Source: Rhodococcus rhodochrous
GTDB lineage: Bacteria; Actinomycetota; Actinomycetes; Mycobacteriales; Mycobacteriaceae
Assembly (NCBI RefSeq): GCF_900187265.1
Contig: NZ_LT906450.1
Span: 1,603,444-1,667,443 of the forward strand
DNA: 64,000 nucleotides
Direction: 5' to 3'
In this document: positions 39,461 through 48,261 of the stretch, in pieces
How positions within the stretch are numbered: the stretch's first letter is position 1
Layout of the letters: each line of letters begins with the position of its first letter
Made by a program: the position numbers and the translations under genes
Notes under the pieces: model-generated
Seen by the model: only the letters and a program-made list of their open reading frames with translations
Told to the model about the DNA's origin: nothing
The model's database searches: none

Positions 39461-40615
39461 GTGCAGCATGAAAGCCGAACCGTGCCGTTCGATGAACTCG
39501 ATGACACCGACCTCCATGTAGGGGACATTTATCTCGGAGGTGGCAAGGGAAACGCGGGTGACGACCCCCTGGCGAAACTCCTTCATGTCGGGAACCAGGG
39601 TGGATTCCGCTACAGAGGTTCGCCTACTCAGCGAGCCGTTCGGCTGGCTGTGCTATACACCAGCGGTGCCGAGGAAGAATGGCCCGACAGATTGGATCCT
39701 GTTGCCGGAGTATTCACCTATTTCGGTGACAACCGAAAGCCTGGACGGGATCTTCTCGATACCACCCGCAAGGGGAATGTTCTGCTCAAAGACACCTTCG
39801 AGCTTGTATATGGAACAGGGGGTGATCGCGCAACTATTCCGCCGTTCTTCTTGTTCGAAAAGGCCGGGGTGGGACGTGCAGTGCGCTTTCTCGGACTTCT
39901 GGCCCCCGGAAGTCCTGACGGAGACCCGGCAGTCGATCTGGCGATTGTCCGACACCGGGCTCCTGGGGGAGAGTTCGAGAACTATCGTGCACGTTTCACA
40001 GTCCTGCAGACGAAGCATGTGAGCCGGGAATGGCTGCGTCAGCTCCTCGCTGGATCTGGAACGGTGAGTTCAGCAGCTCCTGCAGAGTGGTTGCAATGGA
40101 TCGAACGTGGTCCCGGTTTCGTCGCCCAGTCGAGCGAAACCGATTCGGAAATTGCCGAGGAATTCGGAAGGCGTCCCAGCTCGCCGACCGTGACGGACAT
40201 TTCTCCCGAAAGCAGGGTTTCCGAACAGTTCGAGCGTGACGTGCCCGATCCGGTAGTCGCAGAACGCCGTGAGTCGGTCTTGCAAGAGCGTTACCAGGAT
40301 TTCCTGACGAAGAAGGGGCACGTGGTATGTCGGCAGAGGGTCGATGTGCCCGGCGCGACGCATCCTCTCTACACAGACATCTTCGACGCCACTACAAGGG
40401 AACTGGTCGAGGTGAAGTCGGAATGCGGACGTGCCACGGTCCGTCTGGCGCTGGGGCAGATCTTGGATTACGCCCGGTACGTCGACCCTAAGTCGATGGC
40501 TGTCCTGCTTCCGGACAAGCCTGCTGAGGACCTTCTCACGCTGCTGTCCACATACAACGTCGCAGCTGTGTGGGAGTCCACGGAGGGAGTGTTCGAGCGT
40601 CTCGATCCCCAATAG
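39461..40615 (+). CDS. AspBHI-like modification-dependent restriction endonuclease
   Basis: 384 residues from GTG 39461. The N-terminal half opens with VPFDELDDTDLHVGDIYLGG and contains DDPLAKLLHVGNQGGFRYRG, AVLYTSGAEEEWPDRLDP and YFGDNRKPG, matching the N-terminal SRA-like domain of AspBHI-type enzymes, which bind 5-methylcytosine DNA. The C-terminal 110 residues form a PD-(D/E)XK nuclease: ERYQDFLTKKGHVV, TDIFDATTRELVEVKSE (catalytic D...E-V-K near residues 306-320), then LALGQILDYARYV. It would cut foreign DNA carrying cytosine modification. The frame is open upstream to 39029, but that part lies inside the divergent helicase gene. No partner gene is adjacent downstream; a transposase remnant follows. 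Confidence 0.75.
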   Translation: MQHESRTVPFDELDDTDLHVGDIYLGGGKGNAGDDPLAKLLHVGNQGGFRYRGSPTQRAVRLAVLYTSGAEEEWPDRLDPVAGVFTYFGDNRKPGRDLLDTTRKGNVLLKDTFELVYGTGGDRATIPPFFLFEKAGVGRAVRFLGLLAPGSPDGDPAVDLAIVRHRAPGGEFENYRARFTVLQTKHVSREWLRQLLAGSGTVSSAAPAEWLQWIERGPGFVAQSSETDSEIAEEFGRRPSSPTVTDISPESRVSEQFERDVPDPVVAERRESVLQERYQDFLTKKGHVVCRQRVDVPGATHPLYTDIFDATTRELVEVKSECGRATVRLALGQILDYARYVDPKSMAVLLPDKPAEDLLTLLSTYNVAAVWESTEGVFERLDPQ

Positions 40616-40682
40616 GGAATACAGCGGCATGTCCCGGCCGTCGGTGAAACACTGAATCGCCCCGAGTTCGGCGGAGACTCGG

Positions 40683-41760
40683 TTATCTGGTTCCGGCTTC
40701 AGCGAGGACCGGTGTCTCACCGTAGTCCACCGCCGTGTGATTCGCCCAGTAGGCGGCCTCATACTCGGCAGGCGGAACGTGGTCGATCTCGCCATGCAAC
40801 CGGCGGTGATTGAACCAGTCGATGTACTCGGCGACCGCCCACTCGACCTTCCCAATGCTTCGCCGGCCACCGTGTGGCCGCATCACAGGGTTGCGGATGC
40901 ACTTGGCCTTGAACAACGAGTTGAACGCTTCGCCATTGTGTTGTCATACGAATCCCTTGGACCCAACGGAAGACACCGCATCGCACTCATCGAGGCGTTC
41001 GGTGTAGCGCACCGTTCGATACTGGGCGTCGCGGTCGCTGGGGTACAGCCCTGCACGAAGTGCTAGGGGGAGGGTGAATCAACCCGGCGACGTCCTGGTT
41101 GACCCGTCGGCGCGTCCACAGGCCCCATATCCAAGGCGTCGAGAGCCAGATCGGTACGCCTCGACGTCGAGACCTGCCACCCGACGATCATCCGGGGGAC
41201 TCCCCCAAGGACTACGTCCAGGGAGGTACCCCCACGTCGAGGACGAACGCGGCGTATACCCACCCCGAGTGCGTGCGAATATAGGTCAGATCCGCCACCC
41301 ACAACACGTTGGGTGCGTCGGCGGTGAACTGCCGCTGCACTCGATCCGTCGGCCGCGGAGTCTCGGCCCCGTCACTGTGCGTAGTCCTCCGACCCTTCAA
41401 ACCGTGATATTCCCTGTAGCCCATCTGCTTTCATCAATCGTTCCACGGTGCGCCGGGCCACCGCCATTCCCTCCCGTTCGAGACCGCGTGTACCTTGCGG
41501 GCCCCGTACACCCCGAGATTGTCGGCGTGAATCGCCCGGATCTCGGCCAGCACTTCGCGGTTACGCACCGCACGTGCCGATTCGGTCCGTTGTGGGTCAG
41601 GTGAGTTCGGGCCGTGGACGTTGCGATCTGGGCAGCTGTCTCGCGTAAGGCCGCGCAGATCGGAACGACCGAAGTGTTCGTCGCGGTGAGCGGTGACGAA
41701 CTCCACGATCACCGCTGTGGGCGTGGGGTACCTCCCGCGTGCGGGGGACGATCTCCGCAA
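40683..41760 (-). pseudogene. IS3-family transposase remnant
   Basis: Pieces of one OrfB-type integrase are readable on the minus strand in changing frames: VIVEFVTAHRDEHFG and AEIRAIHADNLGVYGARKVH (near 41700-41480), RQFTADAPNVLWVADLTYIR (near 41330, with the first catalytic Asp) and the C-terminus VEWAVAEYIDWFNHRRLHGE (near 40840). Several frameshifts separate them, so it is dead. The parent differs from the IS3 element at 42353-45177. Ends were not identified. Confidence 0.75.
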
Positions 41761-42403
41761 TGCTTCTATGTCAAGCCGCCGCCAAGAGCGCGTTCGCGAC
41801 CTTTTCCAGGCTCGGTTTCGTCAGCACGCAAGACCTGGAACACGCGGTCGGAGATACGGCGCCGGGAGCAGCCGCACCGTCTCTCGTCGAGTTTTCCCGC
41901 AGCCTGCAGTTTGGCCACGTAGTCCTTGCCCGGGCCACCGCGAGCGACCTGGGCGGCGCTAATGAACTTTCCGCCATTCAGTTCGAGAAGACGCGACACC
42001 ACGGGAATTGCGTACCGACCCATCAAGACTCGGTCATGGTCGAGACCGAGGAGGCCGGAGACCGTGTCCAGGAACGTACCGACGTGCGCAACCGACGACG
42101 TGAGGGAGCGTTCGAACTCGTCCGCTTCACATTGCTCAGTGCTGTGAACAGTTCACTACCCGTTGCCACGGCCGTGGCGTTGCGAAGCAGCCAGTCCAGC
42201 GTGAAATCGGAGCCAGCCTTCTTCCAGACCGTGAGGTGATCGCGCATCTCCTGTCGAGCCGGTGGCCACTGAGCACATAAAGATGCGAGGGCGAGGTCGC
42301 CCTTGGACAACTTCGCGCCGCCGGAATTCACACGGTTGAAGATGTCCACGACTGAACCGTCTCGGGTTTGATGCCGCCTCCTTTCTTGAGGAGGATGCAC
42401 ATC

Positions 42404-42715
42404 ATGTCCAAGCGTTACCCCGCCGAGCAGCGTGAACGAGCGGTGAAGATGGTCCTCGACCACCTCGACGAATATTCTTCGCCGTTCGCGGCGTGCAAAG
42501 CCATCGCCCCGAAGCTCGGCGTCGGTGTCGAGTCGCTGCGCACCTGGACCCGCCAGGCTCTGATCGATGCCGACAAGACACCCGGCGTGACCACCGCTGA
42601 ACAGCAACGAATCAAAGAGCTCGAACGCGAAGTCCGAGACCTCCGTGAGGCCAACGAAATCTTGAAATCGGCCTCGATTTTCTTCGCGAGGGAGCTCGAC
42701 CCTCGCCGCCGCTGA
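42404..42715 (+). CDS. IS3-family OrfA
   Basis: 103 residues beginning MSKRYPAEQRERAVKMVLDH. Helix-turn-helix in the first half (FAACKAIAPKLGVGVESLRT) and a leucine-zipper-like helix at the end (IKELEREVRDLREANEILKS). Normally OrfA is joined to OrfB by a programmed -1 frameshift near its end. It is intact, but its partner is interrupted. Confidence 0.88.
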   Translation: MSKRYPAEQRERAVKMVLDHLDEYSSPFAACKAIAPKLGVGVESLRTWTRQALIDADKTPGVTTAEQQRIKELEREVRDLREANEILKSASIFFARELDPRRR

Positions 42716-43338
42716 TCTGCCAGTTCATCGACCAGATGCGTGCACAAGGACACCGGGTCGAGTCGATCTGCGCCGTGCTCACCGAGCGTGGCGTCAAGGT
42801 CGCCCCACGCACGTATCGGAACTGGAAAACTGCTTCTCCATCCCGCCGGACCGTCGCCGATGCACATCTGACGAACGCTCTGCGTGAGACCGTCGGCACC
42901 GCCGAAGGTCTCTATGGTCGCCGGAAGATGACCGTGCACCTGCGCAGACACGGCCACGACGTCGCGGCATGCACCGTCGACCGGTTGATGCGTGATGAAG
43001 GGCTGTCCGGAGCGGTCCGGGGCCGTCGGCACCGCACCACCATGCCCGGCGGCTCGGACAGCCGCCGCGCCCCTGACCTGGTCGATCGTGATTTCACCGC
43101 CGAGGTTCCGAATCGGAAGTGGGTCACCGACTTCACCTATTGCCGCACCTGGGCGGGGTTCGTCTATGTCGCGTTCGTGATCGACTGCTTCTCGCGGGCG
43201 ATCGTCGGCTGGCATGCCGCCACCGTCAAGGACACCGCGATGGTCACCACCGCCTTGAAGATGGCATTGTGGCGACGTGACCACACGGGCCACCCGGTCG
43301 GCTCAGGGTTGATCCACCATAGCGATGCCGGCAGTCAG

Positions 43339-44826
43339 GGTGGATTCAATCGGTCGTCGCAACACCTCGATGACGGAGGTGTGCGATGGGACGCAGCAAC
43401 AAGCAGACACGCCAGGCGCCGGTGGGTGCCCGACGGCAGTGGGCGGCGGATCGGGCGTTGCGCCCGTCGATGCGGTCACCGGGGAGACCGGAACCCTCGC
43501 GTGCGGTGCAGCGCGATTTCTGGCGGCGGATCGCCTCAGGAGCGACGACTGCCGACGCCGCGGAGGCCGTCGGCGTGTCGTGGCCGGTCGGGTCCCGGTG
43601 GTTCCGTCACGCTGGCGGCATGCCGCCGATCAGCCTGGACGAGCCCACGGGCCGCTACCTGTCGTTCACCGAGCGTGAGGAGATCGCACTGTTGCGCGCC
43701 CAGGATGTCGGCGTGCGGGAGATCGCCCGTCGGATCGGACGCGACCCGGGGACGATCTCACGCGAGCTGCGCCGCAACGCGGCGACCCGCAGCGGCACGC
43801 AGGTCTACCGAGCCGGAGTGGCGCAGTGGAAAGCGCAACAAGCCGCGAAACGCCCGAAAACGGCGAAGCTGTTAGACAACGACAGGTTGCGTGAGTATGT
43901 GCAGGAGCGGCTCTCCGCGGCCGTCCGCCGGCCCGACGGCACCGCCGTCGCAGGCCCCGACACGCCCGCGTGGAAAGGACTGAACAAGCCGCATCGGCAG
44001 GACCGACGGTGGGCGACGGCATGGAGCCCGGAACAGATCTCGCACCGGCTGAAAGTTGATTTCCCGGAGGATGAGTCCATGCGCATCAGTCACGAGGCGA
44101 TCTACCAATCGTTGTACATCGAAGGTCGAGGCGCCCTGACACGGGAGTTGGTCACATGCCTGCGCACCGGCCGGGCACTGCGGGTGCCCCGTAGCCGATC
44201 GCAGAACAAGCCGCAGGGACATGTCACCGCGGACGTGGTGATCAGCGAACGCCCCGCCGAAGCCGAAGACCGTGCTGTCCCAGGGCATTGGGAAGGCGAC
44301 TTGATCATCGGGACCGGCCGGTCCGCGATCGGCACGCTCGTCGAGCGCAGCAGCCGCTCCACGATCCTGGTGCACCTGCCTCGATTGGAGGGGTGGGGCG
44401 AGAGGCCGCCTGTGAAGAACGGTCCGTCCCTCGGTGGCTACGGCGCCGCCGCGATGAACGCCGCGCTGACGACATCGATGACCACGCTTCCCGAGCAGCT
44501 CCGCAAGACCTTGACCTGGGACCGCGGAAAGGAGCTGTCCGGTCATGCCCGGTTCGCTCTCAAGACCGGCACGAGAGTGTTCTTCGCCGACCCGCACTCG
44601 CCCTGGCAACGACCGACGAACGAGAACACGAACGGCCTGCTGCGCCAGTATTTCCCGAAGGGTACCGATCTGTCCCGGTGGTCCGCCGAGGACCTCGACG
44701 CCGTCGCTCTGGCGATCAACAACAGGCCACGCAAGGTCCTCGGCTGGCGAACCCCGGCCGAGGTCTTCGCCGAGCAGCTACGCTCCCTGCAGTAGCCCGG
44801 TGTTGCATCGACCGGTTGAACTCGCC
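43339..44826 (+). mobile_element. IS30-family element
   Basis: Imperfect terminal inverted repeats begin GGTGGATTCAATCGGTC at 43339 and, on the opposite strand, GGCGAGTTCAACCGGTC from 44826; both continue into G(T/A)(C/T)GCAACACC-like sequence. CAG is duplicated on both sides (43336-43338 and 44827-44829). Length 1,488 bp with one intact gene: probably a young, active copy. Confidence 0.9.
43386..44795 (+). CDS. IS30-family DDE transposase
   Basis: 469 residues. An N-terminal helix-turn-helix (RIASGATTADAAEAVGVSWP) precedes the family HTH_38 (YLSFTEREEIALLRAQDVGV, REIARRIGRDPGTISRELRR). The catalytic core has GHWEGDLIIGTG (Asp), TLTWDRGKEL (Asp) and SPWQRPTNENTNGLLRQYFP (Glu), then the ending ALAINNRPRKVLGWRTPAEV. 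It cuts and joins the IS30 ends. No defect is seen. Confidence 0.93.
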   Translation: MGRSNKQTRQAPVGARRQWAADRALRPSMRSPGRPEPSRAVQRDFWRRIASGATTADAAEAVGVSWPVGSRWFRHAGGMPPISLDEPTGRYLSFTEREEIALLRAQDVGVREIARRIGRDPGTISRELRRNAATRSGTQVYRAGVAQWKAQQAAKRPKTAKLLDNDRLREYVQERLSAAVRRPDGTAVAGPDTPAWKGLNKPHRQDRRWATAWSPEQISHRLKVDFPEDESMRISHEAIYQSLYIEGRGALTRELVTCLRTGRALRVPRSRSQNKPQGHVTADVVISERPAEAEDRAVPGHWEGDLIIGTGRSAIGTLVERSSRSTILVHLPRLEGWGERPPVKNGPSLGGYGAAAMNAALTTSMTTLPEQLRKTLTWDRGKELSGHARFALKTGTRVFFADPHSPWQRPTNENTNGLLRQYFPKGTDLSRWSAEDLDAVALAINNRPRKVLGWRTPAEVFAEQLRSLQ

Positions 44827-45768
44827 CAGTACACTTCCATCTCTTTCGCGGAAACCCTTGTGCTGGAGGGTATTGCCGCGTCGATTGGCAGCGTCGGAGA
44901 CGCATACGACAACGCTCTGGCCGAGAGCACGATCGGGTTGTTCAAGACCGAAGTGATCACCAAGGGAAACCCGTTCCATCCGGGTCCCTACAAGTCCGTC
45001 GAGGACGTCGAGTACGCCACGATGGAGTGGGTCGACTGGTTCAATCGCAGTCGCCTGCACAGCCGTCTCGGATACGTCCCGCCGGATGAATTCGAGGCGG
45101 CGTACTACGCTCACCTGTCGACTCCACAACCGGAGCCGTCACCGATATAGGAGCGGCAAGAAACCCGAGACGGTTCAGACCTCGTCGACGGACTTGTCGG
45201 AACCGGTGATCTTCTCCATGTTGAACTCGCGCTGCGTGATCTGGAACAGCGTGTTCAGGCAGTCGAGATAGGTGCTTGCTTTGTCGCCGTAGTCCGTAAA
45301 GGACGTGAAGAACGGCTTCAAACCCTCGCGGAACAATTGGGTTACGTTGATCCAGCATGGAGCGTCGGCCATTTCGTCGGCATGTAGAACTCGAACAACT
45401 GCAAGTCGACGTTGAAATACAGGCCTGTGAATGCGGTGGCGTCATCTTCGAAGAAGGGCGGCGGAGTCCCTCACACCACGCCGTACAGGGTGGTGACGCG
45501 CTGCTGCCCGTCCAGGAGAAGCCGACGGACACCACCCCTGGTGGTCTCCCCGCGGACGGCGACATCGCTGGTGCTGGTCTCCCACATCAGCAGACCGCCA
45601 ACCTGATAATCGCGGTAGAGCGACCGCATCAAACCACGGACCTGGTCGCGGTTCCAGACGTAGCCCCGCTGGAACTCGGGAAGGAGGACGGTGCCCAAAT
45701 CGATCTCATCGAGCAGGGCGGACAATCTCGGCATTCGTAACCTCTCAGGAAACTGATCTAACCGACGC

Positions 45769-47862
45769 TCAGAGGATCGGCACGAGGAACGGGCTGGGAT
45801 CGCCGTGCCAGGTCACGAGCAGCTGTTCACGCGCGCGAGTACACGCGACGAAAAGCAGCGAGCGCTCTCGCTGCAGATCCCGCTCGTGTGTGTGCTCGTC
45901 CTCGCTTGCCGGAGTGACGCCATAAGGTGCCGGAAGCTGACGGTCCGTCACCGCGCCCACTACCAAGCACCGGAATTCGAGGCCTTTCATGCGGTGCATC
46001 GTTCCGATCGCGACATTGTCTGTGTCATCGCGCGAATCGGAAAGGTTGGAGGTCGGAATATTGTACTTGCTCAGGGCAACTGCGAGGGCCTCGCAGAGTT
46101 TCTTGGAACGAGCCGCGATACCGATCTCGGACGGAGACACTCCGCTGTCGAGCCAGTCTCGAACCTTCTCAGCGATGTACGTGAATTCTGCATCGCGGGT
46201 GCTGAAACCCCTGACCTCGGGAGCGTCACCGTGAATGTCGGAACGGCAGCCGGCGATCGAGTCGAGGTTGTCGTTCATGTCGTCGATGCGGCACCCTCGC
46301 ATCAGGCCCAGGCTCCATCGAAGGATCTCTGCCGTGGTGCGGTAGTTGATGGACAGGCGGCTCGACCGCCCGGTCACGTTGACGCCGAGCTCACGCAGGC
46401 TGACGTGGTTGTTGTAGATGCGCTGGTGGGTGTCGCCGGCGAGGAACAGATCATCGGGGCCATCGGCCACCGCCGCACGCAAGAGCCGCCACTGATCAGG
46501 ACTCAGGTCTTGCGCTTCGTCGACCACTATGTGCCGATACGGCTTGTCGGTCTGCTGCTCGAGGATACGGGTTGCTTCTCGCCGGATAGTGTCATGAGTG
46601 TGCAATTTCCGGGTCTTCAGTGCTTCCTCGAACTCCCAGACCACTTGCCACACCTGAGCTTTCTGCGTGGCGCCGAGACGCCGACCCCGGCCCGTCCGCT
46701 TGGCTGCGAGATACTCGGAAGCGGAACTCACGCGTTGGGCGAGAATGACCTGCCGCCATTCCTCGCCGAGGAACGCTTCGGAGAAATCGATGGCGAAATC
46801 GTCGATGATGCTGCGCCATATCTTCTTCTCGTCGACGGGGCTGAGTATTCGTGGGTTGCCGTGTTCCTCTCGGAACACGCGGTGAGCGAGTCGATCCACA
46901 TGCTGGACGACGATGCGGGACATGACATCAGGATCCTTCACTAGCATCCCGATGCCGTCCTTGAGCGAGTCGGCCAAGGTGGAGGTGAAGGTGGTCACGA
47001 GAACCGGACCCTCGCCGCGTGCGGCCAGTCGCCGCGCCCGGTGCAGGGCGACCACCGTCTTCCCGGTTCCGGGGCCACCAGCTACGCGGGAGGGTCCGCG
47101 GTAGGCGGCATCGACGACGGACTGCTGAGCCGGATGCAGGTAGATCCGCCAGAGCGCGAAAGGGTTGGCGAAGACCGCCATCATCTCCGCAGGACCGTCG
47201 ACGAGCAGGACGCGATCCGAACTACGTTTGATCGCGGTGTCGAGGTCGTTCGTGTCGACCGGGCCGTCAAGAATAGCTGCCCCAAGGTCCGCCCATACTT
47301 CGTCGGGCGTCATGCCAGCGGCCAGACCGTAGAGGACCTGCCACTGGATGCTGGGGAAGAAGGGCTGGGCAGCTTCGAGTTGAGAGTCGTCGGTGAGAAG
47401 CCGGGCGAAACGGATGGCCTTGTCATCGAGACCGAGGCGCACCAGTTCGCTGTCTTTGATGTGCTCGAAGAGATAACGGGTAGAGAAATTTCGTGGCTGA
47501 TGGTCGAGCTGCGCAAGCTGTTCGTCGAAGGTAATGTCGTCGCGGACCTCAATCCGACCGTTCACTCTGTTTACGGATATGTTGCGGCGCTCTGCCCACA
47601 CGTAAGCATCGTCGTGGGGGAGAACCTTCAGCAGGGTGTAGACATCGCCCTTCTGGGGTGCGAGGACGATACCGCGCCAGAATTGTGTGATGCGGATGGA
47701 TCGGAAGTGCGGGTTACGTGCGTTCTTGATTTTTTCCAGGTGGAGCCCGGCGTGTGTGGCAGCGTCGAATTTCCCGAACACTTCATATACCCGACTCTGG
47801 ACTGTTTGATCGAGTTCTGCGAAGTCGAGAAGAAAGTCCTTGTCGATCGCAAGTGACGCCAC
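45769..47862 (-). CDS. RelE/ParE-like domain fused to UvrD/Rep helicase
   Basis: About 697 residues from GTG 47862, preceded by GGGGAGGAAAACGA; an ATG at 47919 lies in frame but lacks such a site. The first 95 residues read like a RelE/ParE-family toxin fold (DKDFLLDFAELDQTVQSRVY, then PHFRSIRITQFWRGIVLAP and LPHDDAYVWAERR). The helicase follows: GGPGTGKTVVALHRARRLAA near residue 260, VVDEAQDLSPDQWRLLRAAV near 445, SINYRTTAEILRW, and AIGTMHRMKGLEFRCLVVGA near 620, with LFVACTRAREQLLVTWHG at the end. SF1A helicases of this kind act on 3' tails in repair or defence. Whether the RelE-like part cleaves RNA, or only binds, is unknown. Single gene, no antitoxin seen beside it. Confidence 0.85.
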   Translation of the reverse strand: MASLAIDKDFLLDFAELDQTVQSRVYEVFGKFDAATHAGLHLEKIKNARNPHFRSIRITQFWRGIVLAPQKGDVYTLLKVLPHDDAYVWAERRNISVNRVNGRIEVRDDITFDEQLAQLDHQPRNFSTRYLFEHIKDSELVRLGLDDKAIRFARLLTDDSQLEAAQPFFPSIQWQVLYGLAAGMTPDEVWADLGAAILDGPVDTNDLDTAIKRSSDRVLLVDGPAEMMAVFANPFALWRIYLHPAQQSVVDAAYRGPSRVAGGPGTGKTVVALHRARRLAARGEGPVLVTTFTSTLADSLKDGIGMLVKDPDVMSRIVVQHVDRLAHRVFREEHGNPRILSPVDEKKIWRSIIDDFAIDFSEAFLGEEWRQVILAQRVSSASEYLAAKRTGRGRRLGATQKAQVWQVVWEFEEALKTRKLHTHDTIRREATRILEQQTDKPYRHIVVDEAQDLSPDQWRLLRAAVADGPDDLFLAGDTHQRIYNNHVSLRELGVNVTGRSSRLSINYRTTAEILRWSLGLMRGCRIDDMNDNLDSIAGCRSDIHGDAPEVRGFSTRDAEFTYIAEKVRDWLDSGVSPSEIGIAARSKKLCEALAVALSKYNIPTSNLSDSRDDTDNVAIGTMHRMKGLEFRCLVVGAVTDRQLPAPYGVTPASEDEHTHERDLQRERSLLFVACTRAREQLLVTWHGDPSPFLVPIL

Positions 47863-48261
47863 TCGTTTTCCTCCCCGGTCGACGGAACCGCAGAAATGCG
47901 GATCCGCTGTGCCTGTCATTTCGACACCGGGAGACCTTACCTGTGTGGGGAGCCACCTCTGCGACCGCGTTCCGACCTAATGGGTGCTACCGACCCCACG
48001 ACTGTGGCAAGGTTCGGTGTTGGTGGCGACCGGTGGGATAACCCTCTCAAGACCAGGCGTGGCCGTCCCCGAGCAGTCGGGCTGATGCCTGAACTCAGAC
48101 CGTGTACCCGCCGGTCGTGAGGGAAGCGGTGATCGCTGATGGGATGACGTACCCCGATGCCGCGCGTGTCGGTGAGTACTCGAGCCATTAGGTCGACGAC
48201 TGCTTTCCTCCGCTACCGGACCGAAAAATAGTGGATAGCAGCCTGTTCGGAGAAGCACTCC
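47863..48261. other. Non-coding stretch upstream of the IS110 transposase
   Basis: About 400 bases without a gene. The part nearest 48262 is presumably the left end of the IS110 element, where this family encodes a structured guide (bridge) RNA. I see short complementary blocks (for example GGTGCTACCGACCCC and GGTGGCGACCGG near 47986-48045) but could not fold the region or place the element end. Confidence 0.35.

Larger units (their letters stand above)
42736..45150 (+). pseudogene. IS3-family OrfB split by an IS30 element
   Basis: The 5' part (42736-43338) has the HTH_21-like RVESICAVLTERGVKVAPRT and the catalytic strand KWVTDFTYCRTWAGFVYVAF (first Asp) up to LIHHSDAGSQ. The 3' part (44827-45150) continues with YTSISFAETLVLEGIAASIG, AYDNALAESTIGLFKTE (catalytic Glu) and WVDWFNRSRLHSRLG. 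Removing the IS30 element and one CAG copy restores a continuous reading frame, so this was an active transposase before the second insertion. Confidence 0.88.
42353..45177 (+). mobile_element. IS3-family element carrying a nested IS30 element
   Basis: Terminal inverted repeats TGAACCGTCTCGGGTTT start at 42353 and, on the other strand, end at 45177. The three bases GAC flank both ends (42350-42352 and 45178-45180), a target duplication of IS3-family size. Inside are orfA and an orfB gene interrupted at 43338 by an IS30 element. Subtracting that, the element is about 1.34 kb. Confidence 0.9.
41940..45734 (-). pseudogene. DUF262 (GmrSD-like) gene broken by mutations and insertion
   Basis: On the minus strand the N-terminus (45734-45471) reads SALLDEIDLGTVLLPEFQRG and DGQQRVTTLYGVV, the DUF262 nucleotide-binding signature, then meets an in-frame TGA at 45471 within otherwise continuous coding sequence (GTPPPFFEDD). 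A frameshift near 45370 follows, then FREGLKPFFTSFTDYGDKAS to KITGSDKSVDEV at 45178. An IS3 element (42353-45177) interrupts it; beyond it the frame resumes with VDIFNRVNSGGAKLSKGDLA, shifts again near 42135, and reads RYAIPVVSRLLELNGGKF before losing similarity near 41940. DUF262 proteins act in GmrSD-type restriction of modified DNA and related systems. Three lesions plus the insertion make this copy inactive. Confidence 0.85.
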
